From Schlegelella aquatica (GTDB taxonomy: Bacteria; Pseudomonadota; Gammaproteobacteria; Burkholderiales; Burkholderiaceae_C), in the NCBI RefSeq assembly GCF_026013905.1, contig NZ_CP110257.1, positions 1,674,001-1,738,000 on the forward strand: a stretch of DNA of 64,000 bases, in the 5' to 3' direction. The translations under genes were made by a program, and so were the position numbers. A model generated the notes under the pieces. The model ran no database searches. It was not told the origin of the DNA and saw only the letters and a program-made list of their open reading frames with translations. Shown one piece after another: positions 48,547-57,315 of this stretch (its first letter is position 1; every line of letters begins with the position of its first letter).

Positions 48547-48853
48547 TTCGGCGACGCCTCGCGTTGTGAAACGTACTGCGCGCGCTCACGCACCCGATCG
48601 GCGCCAAAAAGGGGCGGCTTCCCTTGTGAGTCAGGCCGAGACGGCGTGCAGAGCGCATGAATACAGGGGCCGTGCGTGCACGCCGACGCGGCAGGGCGTC
48701 CAGAGCCGCTTCCCAACGCGCGCACCTCCTCCTCGAAGACAGACCGGGGCACCCTCGATCGGCTGAACACGATCTGAATGCGACCGTGTGTTTCCTCTTT
48801 CACCGGGACAGGGAGGGCCGCACCACCTGGTCAGGGCATACGCAGTGGCGCAA

Positions 48854-48894
48854 TTGAGAACTCGCAAACGCCGAGATCCGAACAGGGAGATGCT
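48854..48894 (+). promoter_or_regulatory. Crp/Fnr-type promoter of the cytochrome c gene
   Basis: TTGAGAACTCGCAA (48854-48867) is centred exactly 31 bp from GATGCT (48889-48894). The leader would be about 44 nt. Confidence 0.65.
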
Positions 48895-48944
48895 GCACGA
48901 CGCAAGAAGCAAGAACCCCTTCCTCAACCCCTGGAGACCTCGCG

Positions 48945-49370
48945 ATGAAGACCGTCCTCAAGACTGTGGCGATCGGCGCAGCCTGCGCCGCATTCATGGG
49001 CTCACCCTTGGCCCAGAAGATCGAGCGGATCGACTTCGGCAAGCGCGAGTTCGACGCCAACTGCGCCTCCTGCCACGGCATCAGCGGCAAGGGCAACGGC
49101 CCTCTGGCCGCGGTCCTGACCACACGCCCCACCGACCTGACGCAGCTGGCCAAGCGCAACGACGGCGTCCTGCCGATGGCGCGGCTGTACGAGGTGATCG
49201 ACGGCGCCAACGTGCCGCTGCACGGCACCCGCGAAATGCCGGTTTGGGGCCGGGACTACAAGGTGGAGGCCGCGAACTACTACTTCGAGGTGCCCTACGA
49301 CCCCGAGGCCTACGTCCGCACGCGCATCCTCGCCCTCTTGGAGTACATCTCCCGCTTGCAGGCGAAGTGA
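48945..49370 (+). CDS. Periplasmic c-type cytochrome
   Basis: The 141-residue protein has a signal peptide (MKTVLKTVAIGAACAAFMGS), one haem-binding CASCH motif and a likely axial Met in GTREMPVWG. It is a small class I cytochrome that would carry electrons in the periplasm. It fits a microaerobic respiratory role under a Crp/Fnr-type promoter. Its stop codon lies inside the first unit of a short tandem repeat. Confidence 0.9.
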   Translation: MKTVLKTVAIGAACAAFMGSPLAQKIERIDFGKREFDANCASCHGISGKGNGPLAAVLTTRPTDLTQLAKRNDGVLPMARLYEVIDGANVPLHGTREMPVWGRDYKVEAANYYFEVPYDPEAYVRTRILALLEYISRLQAK

Positions 49371-49413
49371 GGCAGGCGAAGTGAGGCAGGCGAAGTGATG
49401 CAGGCCCACTGAT
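49358..49413. repeat. 14-bp tandem repeat at the cytochrome c stop codon
   Basis: The unit GCAGGCGAAGTGAG occurs three times, followed by a degenerate fourth. The TGA stop of the cytochrome gene is in the first unit, so changes in copy number would not alter the protein. Confidence 0.85.
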
Positions 49414-49468
49414 GCATCGGGCCGCGCCGGTCCGATTCAGCAAGCGCGACGGCCCGTCGCTCAGTCCC

Positions 49469-49540
49469 GGCTGCGCCCGAGGGCCGGGCCGTCACCCCCT
49501 TGGGAGGCGGGGCGCACGCCCCGGGGGCAAAGGCACAAGC
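49469..49540. repeat. Degenerate dispersed repeat family A copy
   Basis: This copy keeps GGGGCGCACGCCCCGGGGGCAAAG but has diverged in the first stem. It lies between the cytochrome gene and the end of the convergent ankyrin gene. Confidence 0.75.
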
Positions 49541-49541
49541 C

Positions 49542-50252
49542 TCAGGGGCGTGTGGCCGGAGCCGTACCAGGCACACGACGCTCTGCCAGCGCCGCCGCGC
49601 GGCGCTCGATCTCCTGCGCCAATGTCTCGCGCTCGGCGGCTCGTGCGAAGTCCGCGGCGCCCAGCCCCCGCTCGTTCCTGAGCGTCGGGTCGGCGCCCTC
49701 GTCGAGCAGATGCCGCGCGATCTCCTCGCTGCCGTAGCGGGCGGCCATCATCAACGGGGTCGTCTTGTTCGGCGATTCGGCGTCGATGTAGGCGTGATGG
49801 TCCAGCAGCAGGCGCACGATCCGCACGTCCTCCTGCGACGCCGCGTAGTGCAACGGCGTCCAGCCGATCTTGTTGACGTCCGCCCCACGGCTGATGAGCT
49901 TCTCGCACCACCCCAGATGGCCGCGCAGCGCCGCGAGCATGAGCGCCGATTCGCCCACGGGGCTCAGCCGATTCACGTCCACCCCCGGGTGCGCCAAGAG
50001 CACCTCGGCCACTTGCAGGGAGCCGTGGTCGAGTGCAGCCGTGAGCGCCGGCCGGGCGCGGGGGTCCACCGTGTTCGGGTCCAGCCCCCGTCGCAGGAGC
50101 TGCACCATCGCGGGCGCGTCATCCAGCTGCAAGGCGCGCAGGAAGTCCTCGTACGCCCCGGCCCAGGCGCTGCCAGCACCCCACCCCAGCAGCACCAGGG
50201 CCAACTTCAAGTACCACTTGAAGTGCGATCTTCTTGCTTTACGGTCAAGCAC
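49542..50252 (-). CDS. Secreted ankyrin-repeat protein
   Basis: The 236-residue protein starts with a signal peptide (KWYLKLALVLLGWGAGSAWA) and carries about four to five ankyrin repeats (ALTAALDHGSLQVAEVLLAH, TPLHYAASQEDVRIVRLLLD, TPLMMAARYGSEEIARHLLD). The GTG at 50252 is the most plausible start; TTG alternatives exist nearby. It follows tatD by 14 bp in the same orientation. Ankyrin proteins mediate protein binding; the partner is unknown. Confidence 0.8.
   Translation of the reverse strand: MLDRKARRSHFKWYLKLALVLLGWGAGSAWAGAYEDFLRALQLDDAPAMVQLLRRGLDPNTVDPRARPALTAALDHGSLQVAEVLLAHPGVDVNRLSPVGESALMLAALRGHLGWCEKLISRGADVNKIGWTPLHYAASQEDVRIVRLLLDHHAYIDAESPNKTTPLMMAARYGSEEIARHLLDEGADPTLRNERGLGAADFARAAERETLAQEIERRAAALAERRVPGTAPATRP
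50204..50224. repeat. Perfect inverted repeat inside signal-peptide codons
   Basis: ACTTCAAGT-ACC-ACTTGAAGT, 9-bp arms, lies within the ankyrin gene's signal-peptide coding region, which is locally AT-rich. It would form a hairpin in the mRNA about 28 nt after the start codon. Confidence 0.7.
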
Positions 50253-50266
50253 TTGCTGCCAATTCT

Positions 50267-51064
50267 TCAAGTTCCACCTTCGCTGCCAGGCTCCAGCTTG
50301 AAGAGCCGCTCGAAGTTGGCGGAGGTCGCTCGGGCCACCTCCTCGACCGCAAGCCTCTTCAGTTCGGCCAGTTGTCGCGCCACCAGAGGCACGAGCGACG
50401 GGTCGTTCACCTTGCCGCGGTGGGGGACGGGAGCCAGGTAGGGGCTGTCCGTCTCGATCAGGCAGCGATCGAGGGGAACGCGGCGCGCCACCTCCCGCAA
50501 CTCGGCCGCGTTCTTGAACGTCAGGATGCCCGAGAACGAAATGTAGAAGCCGAGGTCCAGGGCCGCGTCGGCCACCGCCTGCGTCTCGGTGAAGCAATGG
50601 AACACGCCGCCCACCTGGCCCTGACCTTCCTCGCGCAGTATGGCCAGCGTGTCGGCCGACGCGCTGCGGGTGTGGACGACCAGCGGCAGCCCCGTGCGGC
50701 GTGCCGCGCGAACGTGGACGCGAAAGCGCTCGCGCTGCCACTCCATCTCGGCCAGCGTGCGCTCGCCCAGCCGGTAGTAATCGAGCCCCGTCTCGCCGAG
50801 GGCCACCACCTTCGGCGTGTCGGCCAGTGCGACGAGCCGCTCGACGCTCGGCTCCTCCACACCCTCGTTGTCGGGGTGCACGCCCACGCTGCACCAGAAG
50901 TTCTCGTGGCTTTGCGCCAGCGCCGCGACCCGCTCGAACTCCTCGAGCGTCGTGCAGATGCACAACGCGCGGTCCACCCGTTCGCGTCGCATCGCGGCAC
51001 GGATCTCCTCCAGCCGCTGCGACAGTTCAGGAAAGGTGAGATGGCAATGGGAATCGACGTACAT
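50267..51064 (-). CDS. tatD: TatD-family metal-dependent hydrolase
   Basis: The 265-residue protein has the TatD pattern: MYVDSHCHL at the N-terminus, GVHPDN, GETGLDYY, VVHTRSA, GVFHCFTE and ETDSPYL. Family members are divalent-metal-dependent DNases or hydrolases of the amidohydrolase superfamily. The ATG at 51064 fits the conserved N-terminus. It lies in a minus-strand run with pilZ, holB, tmk and mltG, an arrangement common in Burkholderiales. Confidence 0.93.
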   Translation of the reverse strand: MYVDSHCHLTFPELSQRLEEIRAAMRRERVDRALCICTTLEEFERVAALAQSHENFWCSVGVHPDNEGVEEPSVERLVALADTPKVVALGETGLDYYRLGERTLAEMEWQRERFRVHVRAARRTGLPLVVHTRSASADTLAILREEGQGQVGGVFHCFTETQAVADAALDLGFYISFSGILTFKNAAELREVARRVPLDRCLIETDSPYLAPVPHRGKVNDPSLVPLVARQLAELKRLAVEEVARATSANFERLFKLEPGSEGGT

Positions 51065-51172
51065 GGGGAACTGCCGACGCGAGCGCACCCCGCGCCGGCG
51101 ACAGCACCAAAGAAAACCCGCAAGCCTACACGCAAGGCAATGGCCTTGCGCAGCGTGCGCCGTGCGGCGACG

Positions 51173-51568
51173 TCAGATGGTTTGCGTCGGTTTGGCCGAC
51201 TGGACCGCCGTGCCCAGCAACTCCTCGATCTTGATCTTCAGACCGCGCGACTTCTCATCGCTCGGGAAGCGCACGCCCACGCCCTGGGTCCGGCCGCCGG
51301 AGGCGTTGGCCGGGGTGATCCACGCGACTTTGCCCGCCACCGGGTAGCGCTGCGGATCGTCCGGCAGCGACAGCAGCAGGTAGATGTCCTCCCCCAGCCG
51401 GTAGTCGCGGGTGGTGGGCACGAAAAGGCCGCCGTCGCTGAAGGCCGAGATGTAGGCTGCGTACAGCGCGCCCTTCTCGCGGAACACGAGCTGGATCACG
51501 CTGGGACGCGCAGGGTTGCCGGTCGCAGCATGCGCAGCGGCGCCGGGGCGAGCAGTCGTCTCACTCAT
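51173..51568 (-). CDS. PilZ-domain protein
   Basis: The 131-residue protein carries a PilZ-like beta-barrel (VIQLVFREKGALYAAYISAF, GLFVPTTRDY, DIYLLLSLP, GGRTQGVGVRFP). It lacks a clear RxxxR motif for cyclic di-GMP, as in type IV pilus PilZ proteins. It lies directly after holB with an ATGA overlap, the conserved arrangement for pilZ itself. Confidence 0.88.
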   Translation of the reverse strand: MSETTARPGAAAHAATGNPARPSVIQLVFREKGALYAAYISAFSDGGLFVPTTRDYRLGEDIYLLLSLPDDPQRYPVAGKVAWITPANASGGRTQGVGVRFPSDEKSRGLKIKIEELLGTAVQSAKPTQTI

Positions 51569-52587
51569 TGCGGGGAGTTTAAGTGGCGCTTCGCTTGCGC
51601 CACAAGCGCGTCGGCCAGCAACGCCGCATGCCACGGATGGTCTTCGTGACGTGCGACACGCGAGAGCTCGCGCGCCCAGGCCGAGAGCGCGGAGATGTCG
51701 CCTCGCAGGCCCTCGAACGACGCGGATGGGAAGTACCTCGGCGAGCCGCCCACAGCGATCGCCATCGCGTCGTGGCAGAGCTTTTGCAGCGTCTGCACGA
51801 GCAGGGGCGCCGGCCACCCGGCCACCGCCTGCCCCTCGCCGCGAGCGAGCCGCTGCGGCAGCGCCGCCCACTGGGAGGCGTCCACGCCCGCCTCGACGAG
51901 CGCCAACGCTGCATACGGCTGCCCTCCGGCCGCCGCCAGCAGCACTTGGCCCTCGCGCACGCCGCGCGCTTCGAGCCAATGGCGGGCCATGCCGGGCTCG
52001 GGCGGGTGCAGCGCCACCATCTGGCAGCGGCTGCGGATCGTGGGCAGCAAGGCATCGACGCCTTCGGTGCACAAGACGAAGCGCGCCTCGCCCGGAGGCT
52101 CCTCCAGCGTCTTCAGCAGCGTGTTGGCCGAGATGGCGTTCATGCGCTCCGCGGGGAAGATCACCACCACCTTGGCGCGTCCCCGCGAGCTGGTCTGCTG
52201 CGCGAACTCCACCGCCCGCCGCAGCGCCTCCACTTTGATCTCGCGACTCGGCTTGGCCTTGCTCGCCTTGGCCTCACCGTCCTCCGTCGCCAGCCAGCCC
52301 AGCGCCTCCTGCAAGGCTTCGGGCACCAGCACGAGCAAGTCGGGGTGCGTGTGCGCCTGCACCAGCCGGCAGCTGGCGCACGCCCCGCAGGCCGGCATGT
52401 CGGCGGCGCGTGCTTCGCACAGCCAGCTTTGGGCGACGGCGAGGCCCAGGTCCAGCAGGCCGACGCCCGGCGAGGCGGCGAGAAGCACGGCGTGCCCGCG
52501 CTGCCGCCGCAGCAGATCGGCCAGGGGCTGCTCGAGCCACGGCGGCAGAGGCATGGGCTCGTCGCGGGCTGCGATGGCCGCGCTCAT
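51565..52587 (-). CDS. holB: DNA polymerase III subunit delta'
   Basis: The 340-residue clamp-loader subunit has a degenerate P-loop region ([14 protein letters not shown]), four zinc-binding Cys ([17 protein letters not shown]), and the SRC motif ([10 protein letters not shown]). Delta' holds the clamp-loader together with delta and tau/gamma. It overlaps tmk upstream and pilZ downstream, forming a tight operon. Confidence 0.93.
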   Translation of the reverse strand: MSAAIAARDEPMPLPPWLEQPLADLLRRQRGHAVLLAASPGVGLLDLGLAVAQSWLCEARAADMPACGACASCRLVQAHTHPDLLVLVPEALQEALGWLATEDGEAKASKAKPSREIKVEALRRAVEFAQQTSSRGRAKVVVIFPAERMNAISANTLLKTLEEPPGEARFVLCTEGVDALLPTIRSRCQMVALHPPEPGMARHWLEARGVREGQVLLAAAGGQPYAALALVEAGVDASQWAALPQRLARGEGQAVAGWPAPLLVQTLQKLCHDAMAIAVGGSPRYFPSASFEGLRGDISALSAWARELSRVARHEDHPWHAALLADALVAQAKRHLNSPQ

Positions 52588-53195
52588 AGGCCGCGGGCCT
52601 CCAGCGCCTCGGCCAGCCGCGCGGCCACCTCCTCGCGCTCGCCTTGCCCGTCGATGATGACGAAGCGCCCGGGGTCCGCCTCGGCCCGGCGCGCATACCC
52701 GGCATCCACGCGCTGGAAGAACTCGAGCGGCTGCTGCTCGAAGCGGTCGGGGGCCCGGGCCTCCGCCAGCCGGCGCGCCGCGACTTCAGGCGGCACCCGG
52801 AACCACACCGTCAGGTCGGGCTGCCGCCCCTCTTGCACCCAGCGCTCGAGCTGGGCCAGCACACCCAGGTCGAAGCCCCGGCCCGCGCCCTGATAGGCAA
52901 AGGTCGCGTCGGTGAAGCGATCGCACAGCACCGTGCGTCCGGACTGCAGCGCCGGCACGATGACCTCGCGCAGATGATCGCGCCGCGCGGCGAAGACGAG
53001 CAGCGCCTCGGTCAGCGGGTCCATCGGCCGCTGCAACAGCAACTCGCGCAGCGACTCGGCCAGCGCGGTGCCGCCCGGCTCGCGCGTCTGGACCACGTCG
53101 CGGCCGGCGCGCCGCAGCCGGTCGGCCACCGAGGCGAGGTGGGTGGACTTGCCGGCACCGTCGATGCCTTCGAACGTGATGAAAAGGCCGCTCAT
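52584..53195 (-). CDS. tmk: Thymidylate kinase
   Basis: The 203-residue protein has the P-loop [12 protein letters not shown], the DR-x motif in [10 protein letters not shown] and a LID region. It phosphorylates dTMP to dTDP. It overlaps mltG upstream and holB downstream by 4 bp each, so the three are translationally coupled. Confidence 0.96.
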   Translation of the reverse strand: MSGLFITFEGIDGAGKSTHLASVADRLRRAGRDVVQTREPGGTALAESLRELLLQRPMDPLTEALLVFAARRDHLREVIVPALQSGRTVLCDRFTDATFAYQGAGRGFDLGVLAQLERWVQEGRQPDLTVWFRVPPEVAARRLAEARAPDRFEQQPLEFFQRVDAGYARRAEADPGRFVIIDGQGEREEVAARLAEALEARGL

Positions 53196-54202
53196 CGAGC
53201 CGAGGAGGCGCCCTGGCGGCGCTGGTACTTGTCGACCGCCCGATTATGCTCGGCCAGACTCTCGCTGAAGACGCTGCTGCCGTCGCCCCGCGCCACGAAG
53301 TACAGCGCCTTGGTGCGCTGCGGCTGCACGGCCGCCATCAGCGAGTCCTTGCCGGGCATCGCGATGGGCGTGGGTGGCAGACCCGGACGGGTGTAGGTGT
53401 TGTAGGGCGTGTCGGTTTGCAGGTCGCGCTTGCGCAGGTTGCCGTCGAACGCCTCGCCGAGCCCGTAGATGACGCTCGGGTCGGTCTGCAAGGGCATACC
53501 GATGCGCAGGCGATTGACGAACACGCCCGCCACCTGGGGGCGGTCCGACGCCAGGCCCGTTTCCTTCTCGACGATCGAGGCCAGGATCAGGGCTTCGTCC
53601 GGGCTGCGCAGCGGCAAGTCGGGATGGCGCCGGGCCCAGGCTTCGTCGAGCCGCTTGGCCATCGCCCGGTAGGCCCGCTGCAGGACGGCCAGGTCGGTGC
53701 TGCCGCGACTGTATGCATAGGTGTCGGGAAAGAACCGTCCCTCGGGGTGCCGGCCCGGCGCGCCCAAGGCGGCCATCACCTCGGCATCGCTCATCCCGGT
53801 GATGGTGGGCTTGAGCCCTTCGGCCCCGGCCAGTGCGGCCCGCACCTGCCGGAAGGTCCAGCCCTCGATGAAGCGCACCGTGGCCAAGGACTCGTCGCCC
53901 AGCACCATCTTGCGCAGCAAGTCCCGCGGGGTGGCGCCGGTGCGGATCTCGTAGCTGCCGGCCCGGATGCGCCGCGCGTCGCCGGACCAGCGGAACCACT
54001 CGTACAAGACGAGCGGCGAAGTGCGCACCCCGGCATCGACCCAGCCTTGCGCGATCTGCCGCGGCGACATGCCCGGCTCGACCGAGAACTCGACACTCGG
54101 CGCGGCCAGCTCCAACGGCCTGTGCAGCCACCACAAGGCGGCGGCCCCTGCCACGAGGGCCAGCAAGACGAATGCGCCGAGCAGGCGCCGCAACCAACGC
54201 AT
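53192..54202 (-). CDS. mltG: Endolytic transglycosylase MltG
   Basis: The 336-residue protein has one N-terminal membrane anchor (about 5-27), a LysM-like region and the YceG catalytic domain with the Glu in IVEKETG and a QTDPSVIYG segment. MltG cuts nascent glycan strands and sets their length. It begins the operon mltG-tmk-holB-pilZ. Confidence 0.95.
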   Translation of the reverse strand: MRWLRRLLGAFVLLALVAGAAALWWLHRPLELAAPSVEFSVEPGMSPRQIAQGWVDAGVRTSPLVLYEWFRWSGDARRIRAGSYEIRTGATPRDLLRKMVLGDESLATVRFIEGWTFRQVRAALAGAEGLKPTITGMSDAEVMAALGAPGRHPEGRFFPDTYAYSRGSTDLAVLQRAYRAMAKRLDEAWARRHPDLPLRSPDEALILASIVEKETGLASDRPQVAGVFVNRLRIGMPLQTDPSVIYGLGEAFDGNLRKRDLQTDTPYNTYTRPGLPPTPIAMPGKDSLMAAVQPQRTKALYFVARGDGSSVFSESLAEHNRAVDKYQRRQGASSAR

Positions 54203-54252
54203 GGTGTGGACGAACGCAGGTGACCCTGGCAGGACTCTGTGAACGGGCGCTG

Positions 54253-54260
54253 ATCATAAT
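54253..54260. promoter_or_regulatory. Overlapping divergent -10 boxes, mltG and ygfZ
   Basis: On the minus strand TATGAT (54253-54258) suits mltG. On the plus strand CATAAT (54255-54260) suits ygfZ. They share four bases around a TGATCA palindrome. CATAAT is 6 nt from the ygfZ ATG. No clear -35 boxes are seen. Confidence 0.5.
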
Positions 54261-54266
54261 GGAGGC

Positions 54267-55259
54267 ATGAGTGACGATCGCCTTCAAGCCACCATGGCCG
54301 CATCGCCGACGCGGGCCGCCGACCTCCCGACGGCGTCGCTCGGCGGTGCGCTCGACCTCACCGACTGGGGACTGATCGCGGCCGAGGGCCCCGAGGCCGC
54401 GCAGTTCCTGCATGGCCAGCTCACGCAGGACGTGATGCTGCTCGGCACGCACGAAGCGAGGATGGCCGGCTACTGCTCGCCCAAGGGGCGGTTGCTCGCC
54501 ACCTTCGTCCTCTGGAAGACGTCGCCCGAGCGAGTCCTGCTGGCCTGCAGCGCCGACGTGCTGCCCGCCACCCTGAAGCGCCTGTCCATGTTCGTGCTGC
54601 GCGCCAAGGTGAAGCTCTCCGACGCCTCGGCTCAATGGCGTCTGGTGGGCTTGGCCGGCGCTCAGGCTGCCGAAGCGCTGGGCGCGCACGCCCCTTCCGC
54701 CCCGTGGGCGCGCGCCGGCCTGGGAGCGGCCTGCGTGTTGCGCCTGCCCGATGCCGCCCGCGTGCCGCGCTGGCTGTGGGCCGCGCCCCGCGATGCCGAG
54801 CAGCCCCCTGCGCTGCCCCCTCTGCCAGAAGCGCACTGGCGCTGGCTCGAAGTGATGAGCGCCGTGCCGCGGATCACCGCCCCGACGGTGGATCAGTTCG
54901 TGCCTCAGATGGTGAACCTGGAAGCCGTGGGCGGCGTCAACTTCAAGAAGGGCTGCTATCCGGGGCAGGAGGTCGTCGCCCGCAGTCAGTACCGCGGGAC
55001 GCTCAAGCGCCGGGGCTTCCTCCTCGCCGCACCGGTCGAAGCGCGCGCGGGCCAGGAGGTCTTCCACAGCGAGGACCCCTCGCAGCCTTGCGGCATGGTG
55101 GTGCTCGCCGCCCCCGATGCGCGCGACGAAGGGCGATGGAGCCTCTTTGCCGAACTGAAGATCGCCGCCACCGGCAGCGGCTCGCTGCACCTCGGCGCGG
55201 CCGACGGCCCTGCCCTCGCGCTGGAACCCCTGCCGTACGAGCTGCCGCCTCAGGATTGA
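54267..55259 (+). CDS. ygfZ: Folate-binding protein YgfZ
   Basis: The 330-residue protein has the YgfZ/GcvT-like fold and signature KGCYPGQEVVARSQYRG. YgfZ uses tetrahydrofolate and helps build or repair certain iron-sulfur proteins. It is divergent from mltG, which is the common arrangement in beta- and gammaproteobacteria. Confidence 0.95.
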   Translation: MSDDRLQATMAASPTRAADLPTASLGGALDLTDWGLIAAEGPEAAQFLHGQLTQDVMLLGTHEARMAGYCSPKGRLLATFVLWKTSPERVLLACSADVLPATLKRLSMFVLRAKVKLSDASAQWRLVGLAGAQAAEALGAHAPSAPWARAGLGAACVLRLPDAARVPRWLWAAPRDAEQPPALPPLPEAHWRWLEVMSAVPRITAPTVDQFVPQMVNLEAVGGVNFKKGCYPGQEVVARSQYRGTLKRRGFLLAAPVEARAGQEVFHSEDPSQPCGMVVLAAPDARDEGRWSLFAELKIAATGSGSLHLGAADGPALALEPLPYELPPQD

Positions 55260-55299
55260 CCGGGGCGGCGCCCGGCGGCCCTTGTTGCAGACTGCGCTG

Positions 55300-55590
55300 A
55301 TGCGTGCCCTGTTCATCTACTACAGCGTGCCTGCCGCGGATGCGCCGGCCGCCGAGCCTCACATCCGCGCCGCGCAGTCGCGGCTGGTCGCCGCCCACCC
55401 GTCGCTCATGGCCGAGCTGTGGCGCCGCCCGGAAGAAAAGGACGGCCTGCAGACCTGGATGGAGGTGTACCGGCATCCCTGCGGCGTGAGCGAGGCGCTC
55501 CAGGCGGAGATCGAACGGGCCGTGGGGGCGGCAACGCGGTGGATCGTCGGCGAGCGCCATGTCGAGGTGTTCGTGCCATGTGCCTCGTAG
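55300..55590 (+). CDS. DUF4936-family protein
   Basis: The 96-residue protein (ALFIYYSVPAADA, then RRPEEKDGLQTWMEVYRHP) matches the small DUF4936 family found next to ygfZ in Burkholderiales. Function unknown. The ATG at 55300 gives the usual N-terminus. It overlaps the next gene by 13 bp. Confidence 0.8.
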   Translation: MRALFIYYSVPAADAPAAEPHIRAAQSRLVAAHPSLMAELWRRPEEKDGLQTWMEVYRHPCGVSEALQAEIERAVGAATRWIVGERHVEVFVPCAS

Positions 55591-56462
55591 CCCTCGCGTT
55601 CGAAGCGCATCCGCGCTTTCCCCTGGTCGTCGCCGCCAACCGGGACGAGTTCTTCGACCGCGCGGCCGCGCCGCTGCATTGGTGGCCACCCCGCCCTGAC
55701 ACCCCCCAAATCCTCGCCGGTCGGGATCTCCAGGCAGGGGGCACCTGGATGGGCGTGAGCCCCGCGGGCCGCCTGGCACTGCTCACCAATGTGCGCGACC
55801 CCGCCCGCATGAACCCGGCCGCGCCCTCGCGCGGAACGCTCGTCACCGAGTGGCTGGTCGGCGGGCACAGCTTCGACGCCTTCGTCGAGGCCCACGCGAG
55901 CGTCCCCTACAACGGCTTCAACCTTCTGGCGGCCGACTGGGGAGCCGGCGAACTGCGGTGGTGGTCCAACCACCCCTGTGCGCGGGGGGCATCCCCTGCT
56001 GCGGCCGGCGGCTCCGCGCTGGCGCATGCGGCCCTCCTGCCACCCGTGCGCCTCACGCCGGGCCTGTACGGGCTGTCGAACGCGCTGCTGGACACGCCGT
56101 GGCCCAAAGTCCGCCGCCTCAAGCAGCGCTTGGCCGAAACCCTGGCGTCCGCCCACTCCACCGAGCAACTGATCGAGCGGCTTCTCGATGCCCTGTCGGA
56201 CCCGACTCCGGCGCCGGACGAGGAACTGCCGCGCACCGGTGTGCCGCTGGAGTGGGAGCGGTGGCTCTCGTCCGCCTACATCCGCACGCCGGACGGCCGC
56301 TACGGCACGCGTTGCTCGACGGTGCTGGTGGTCGAGCGCGAGGGCGGTGCCGAGCGCGCACTCGTCGTCGAGCGCACCCACCCCGGCCCGGGCGCCGAGC
56401 GCGCCGGGGAGCGGCGCGAGCATCTGCGCCAATGGCCGAGAGCCGGTCTCACAAGGTCTTGA
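55578..56462 (+). CDS. NRDE (TANGO2-like) family protein
   Basis: The 294-residue protein starts MCLVALAFEAHP with the conserved second-position Cys, and carries the eponymous motif in AANRDEFFDR. GGTWMGVSPAGRLALLTNVR and a late TRCSTVLVV strand follow. TANGO2 homologues are linked to haem or lipid handling, but the bacterial role is unclear. It overlaps the convergent thioesterase-acetyltransferase gene by 14 bp. Confidence 0.9.
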   Translation: MCLVALAFEAHPRFPLVVAANRDEFFDRAAAPLHWWPPRPDTPQILAGRDLQAGGTWMGVSPAGRLALLTNVRDPARMNPAAPSRGTLVTEWLVGGHSFDAFVEAHASVPYNGFNLLAADWGAGELRWWSNHPCARGASPAAAGGSALAHAALLPPVRLTPGLYGLSNALLDTPWPKVRRLKQRLAETLASAHSTEQLIERLLDALSDPTPAPDEELPRTGVPLEWERWLSSAYIRTPDGRYGTRCSTVLVVEREGGAERALVVERTHPGPGAERAGERREHLRQWPRAGLTRS

Positions 56463-57315
56463 CCATCTCCACGTGGGGGATGCCCACCTCGTCGAATTCG
56501 GGGCCTCGCGGCACGAAGCCTGCGCGCGCGTAGAAGCCCGCCGCGGAGGTCTGCGCGTGCAGCACCGCCTCGTGATAGCCGCCCGCCCGCGCGGCCTGCA
56601 TCAGCGCCTCCAGCACGGCGCGTCCCACGCCGCCGCCGCGCAGCGTGCGCCGGGCGGCCATGCGGCCGATCTTCGCCACACCGGGGACGTGCTCGAGCAG
56701 CCGGCCCGTGGCCAAGGGCATCCCGAAGCGGTTGTAGGCCACGGCGTGCACGCAACTGCGGTCGGCATCGTCCCACTCCATCTCCTCGGGGATGCGCTGC
56801 TCCTGGATGAAGACCTCCGTGCGCACGAGCCGGGCGTCCTCGCCCAGCTCGTCCCATCCGCCGACCTTGACGTGCACCATGGACTGGCCCTGCTCGTAGG
56901 CGGTGAGCACCTCGCGCAACTCCGGCGGCACGGGCATGGACTTGTGCACCTTCGGGTCCGCATAGACGTAGACCACCTCCCCGGTGATGAGCAGCTCGTC
57001 TTGCCGGAAGATGCCGATCCTGAACGTCATCGAGGAGGTGCCGACCCGCTCGCAGCGGATGCCGATCTCGAGCTGGTCGTCGTAGCGGGCGGGCGCGTGG
57101 TACTCGATCGTGGCCTTCTTGACGAACAGGTCGCCGCCGAACTGCTCCAGCGCCTCGGGGTAAGGCAGCGCCAAGGCCCGCCAGTAGTCGGTGATCGCGG
57201 TGTCCACGTACGTCAGGTAGTGGCCGTTGAAGACGATCTTCTGCGCGTCCACCTCGGCCCAACGCACCCGCAGGCGGTAGAGGAAACGGAAGTTGTTGCG
57301 CTTGAGCTGGGTCAT
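56449..57315 (-). CDS. Thioesterase (YbgC-like) fused to GNAT acetyltransferase
   Basis: The 288-residue protein joins two enzymes. Residues 1-135 are a 4-hydroxybenzoyl-CoA thioesterase-type hotdog domain (VRWAEVDAQKIVFNGHYLTY). Residues 140-288 are a GNAT domain, with its acetyl-CoA loop in RRTLRGGGVGRAVLEALM. The fusion suggests a common substrate or linked reactions. It overlaps the upstream alpha/beta hydrolase gene by 4 bp (ATGA). Confidence 0.88.
   Translation of the reverse strand: MTQLKRNNFRFLYRLRVRWAEVDAQKIVFNGHYLTYVDTAITDYWRALALPYPEALEQFGGDLFVKKATIEYHAPARYDDQLEIGIRCERVGTSSMTFRIGIFRQDELLITGEVVYVYADPKVHKSMPVPPELREVLTAYEQGQSMVHVKVGGWDELGEDARLVRTEVFIQEQRIPEEMEWDDADRSCVHAVAYNRFGMPLATGRLLEHVPGVAKIGRMAARRTLRGGGVGRAVLEALMQAARAGGYHEAVLHAQTSAAGFYARAGFVPRGPEFDEVGIPHVEMVKTL

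Larger units (their letters stand above)
48347..48944. other. Intergenic region between hpf and cytochrome genes
   Basis: Nearly 600 bp hold no gene I can support. Short frames on both strands have no recognisable product. The two Crp/Fnr-type sites at 48533-48546 and 48854-48867 are the only clear features. Confidence 0.5.

Noticed and set aside
48631..48927. Minus-strand frame with a signal-peptide-like start
   Set aside because: It spans the cytochrome promoter, has no ribosome-binding site and its product has no domain character.
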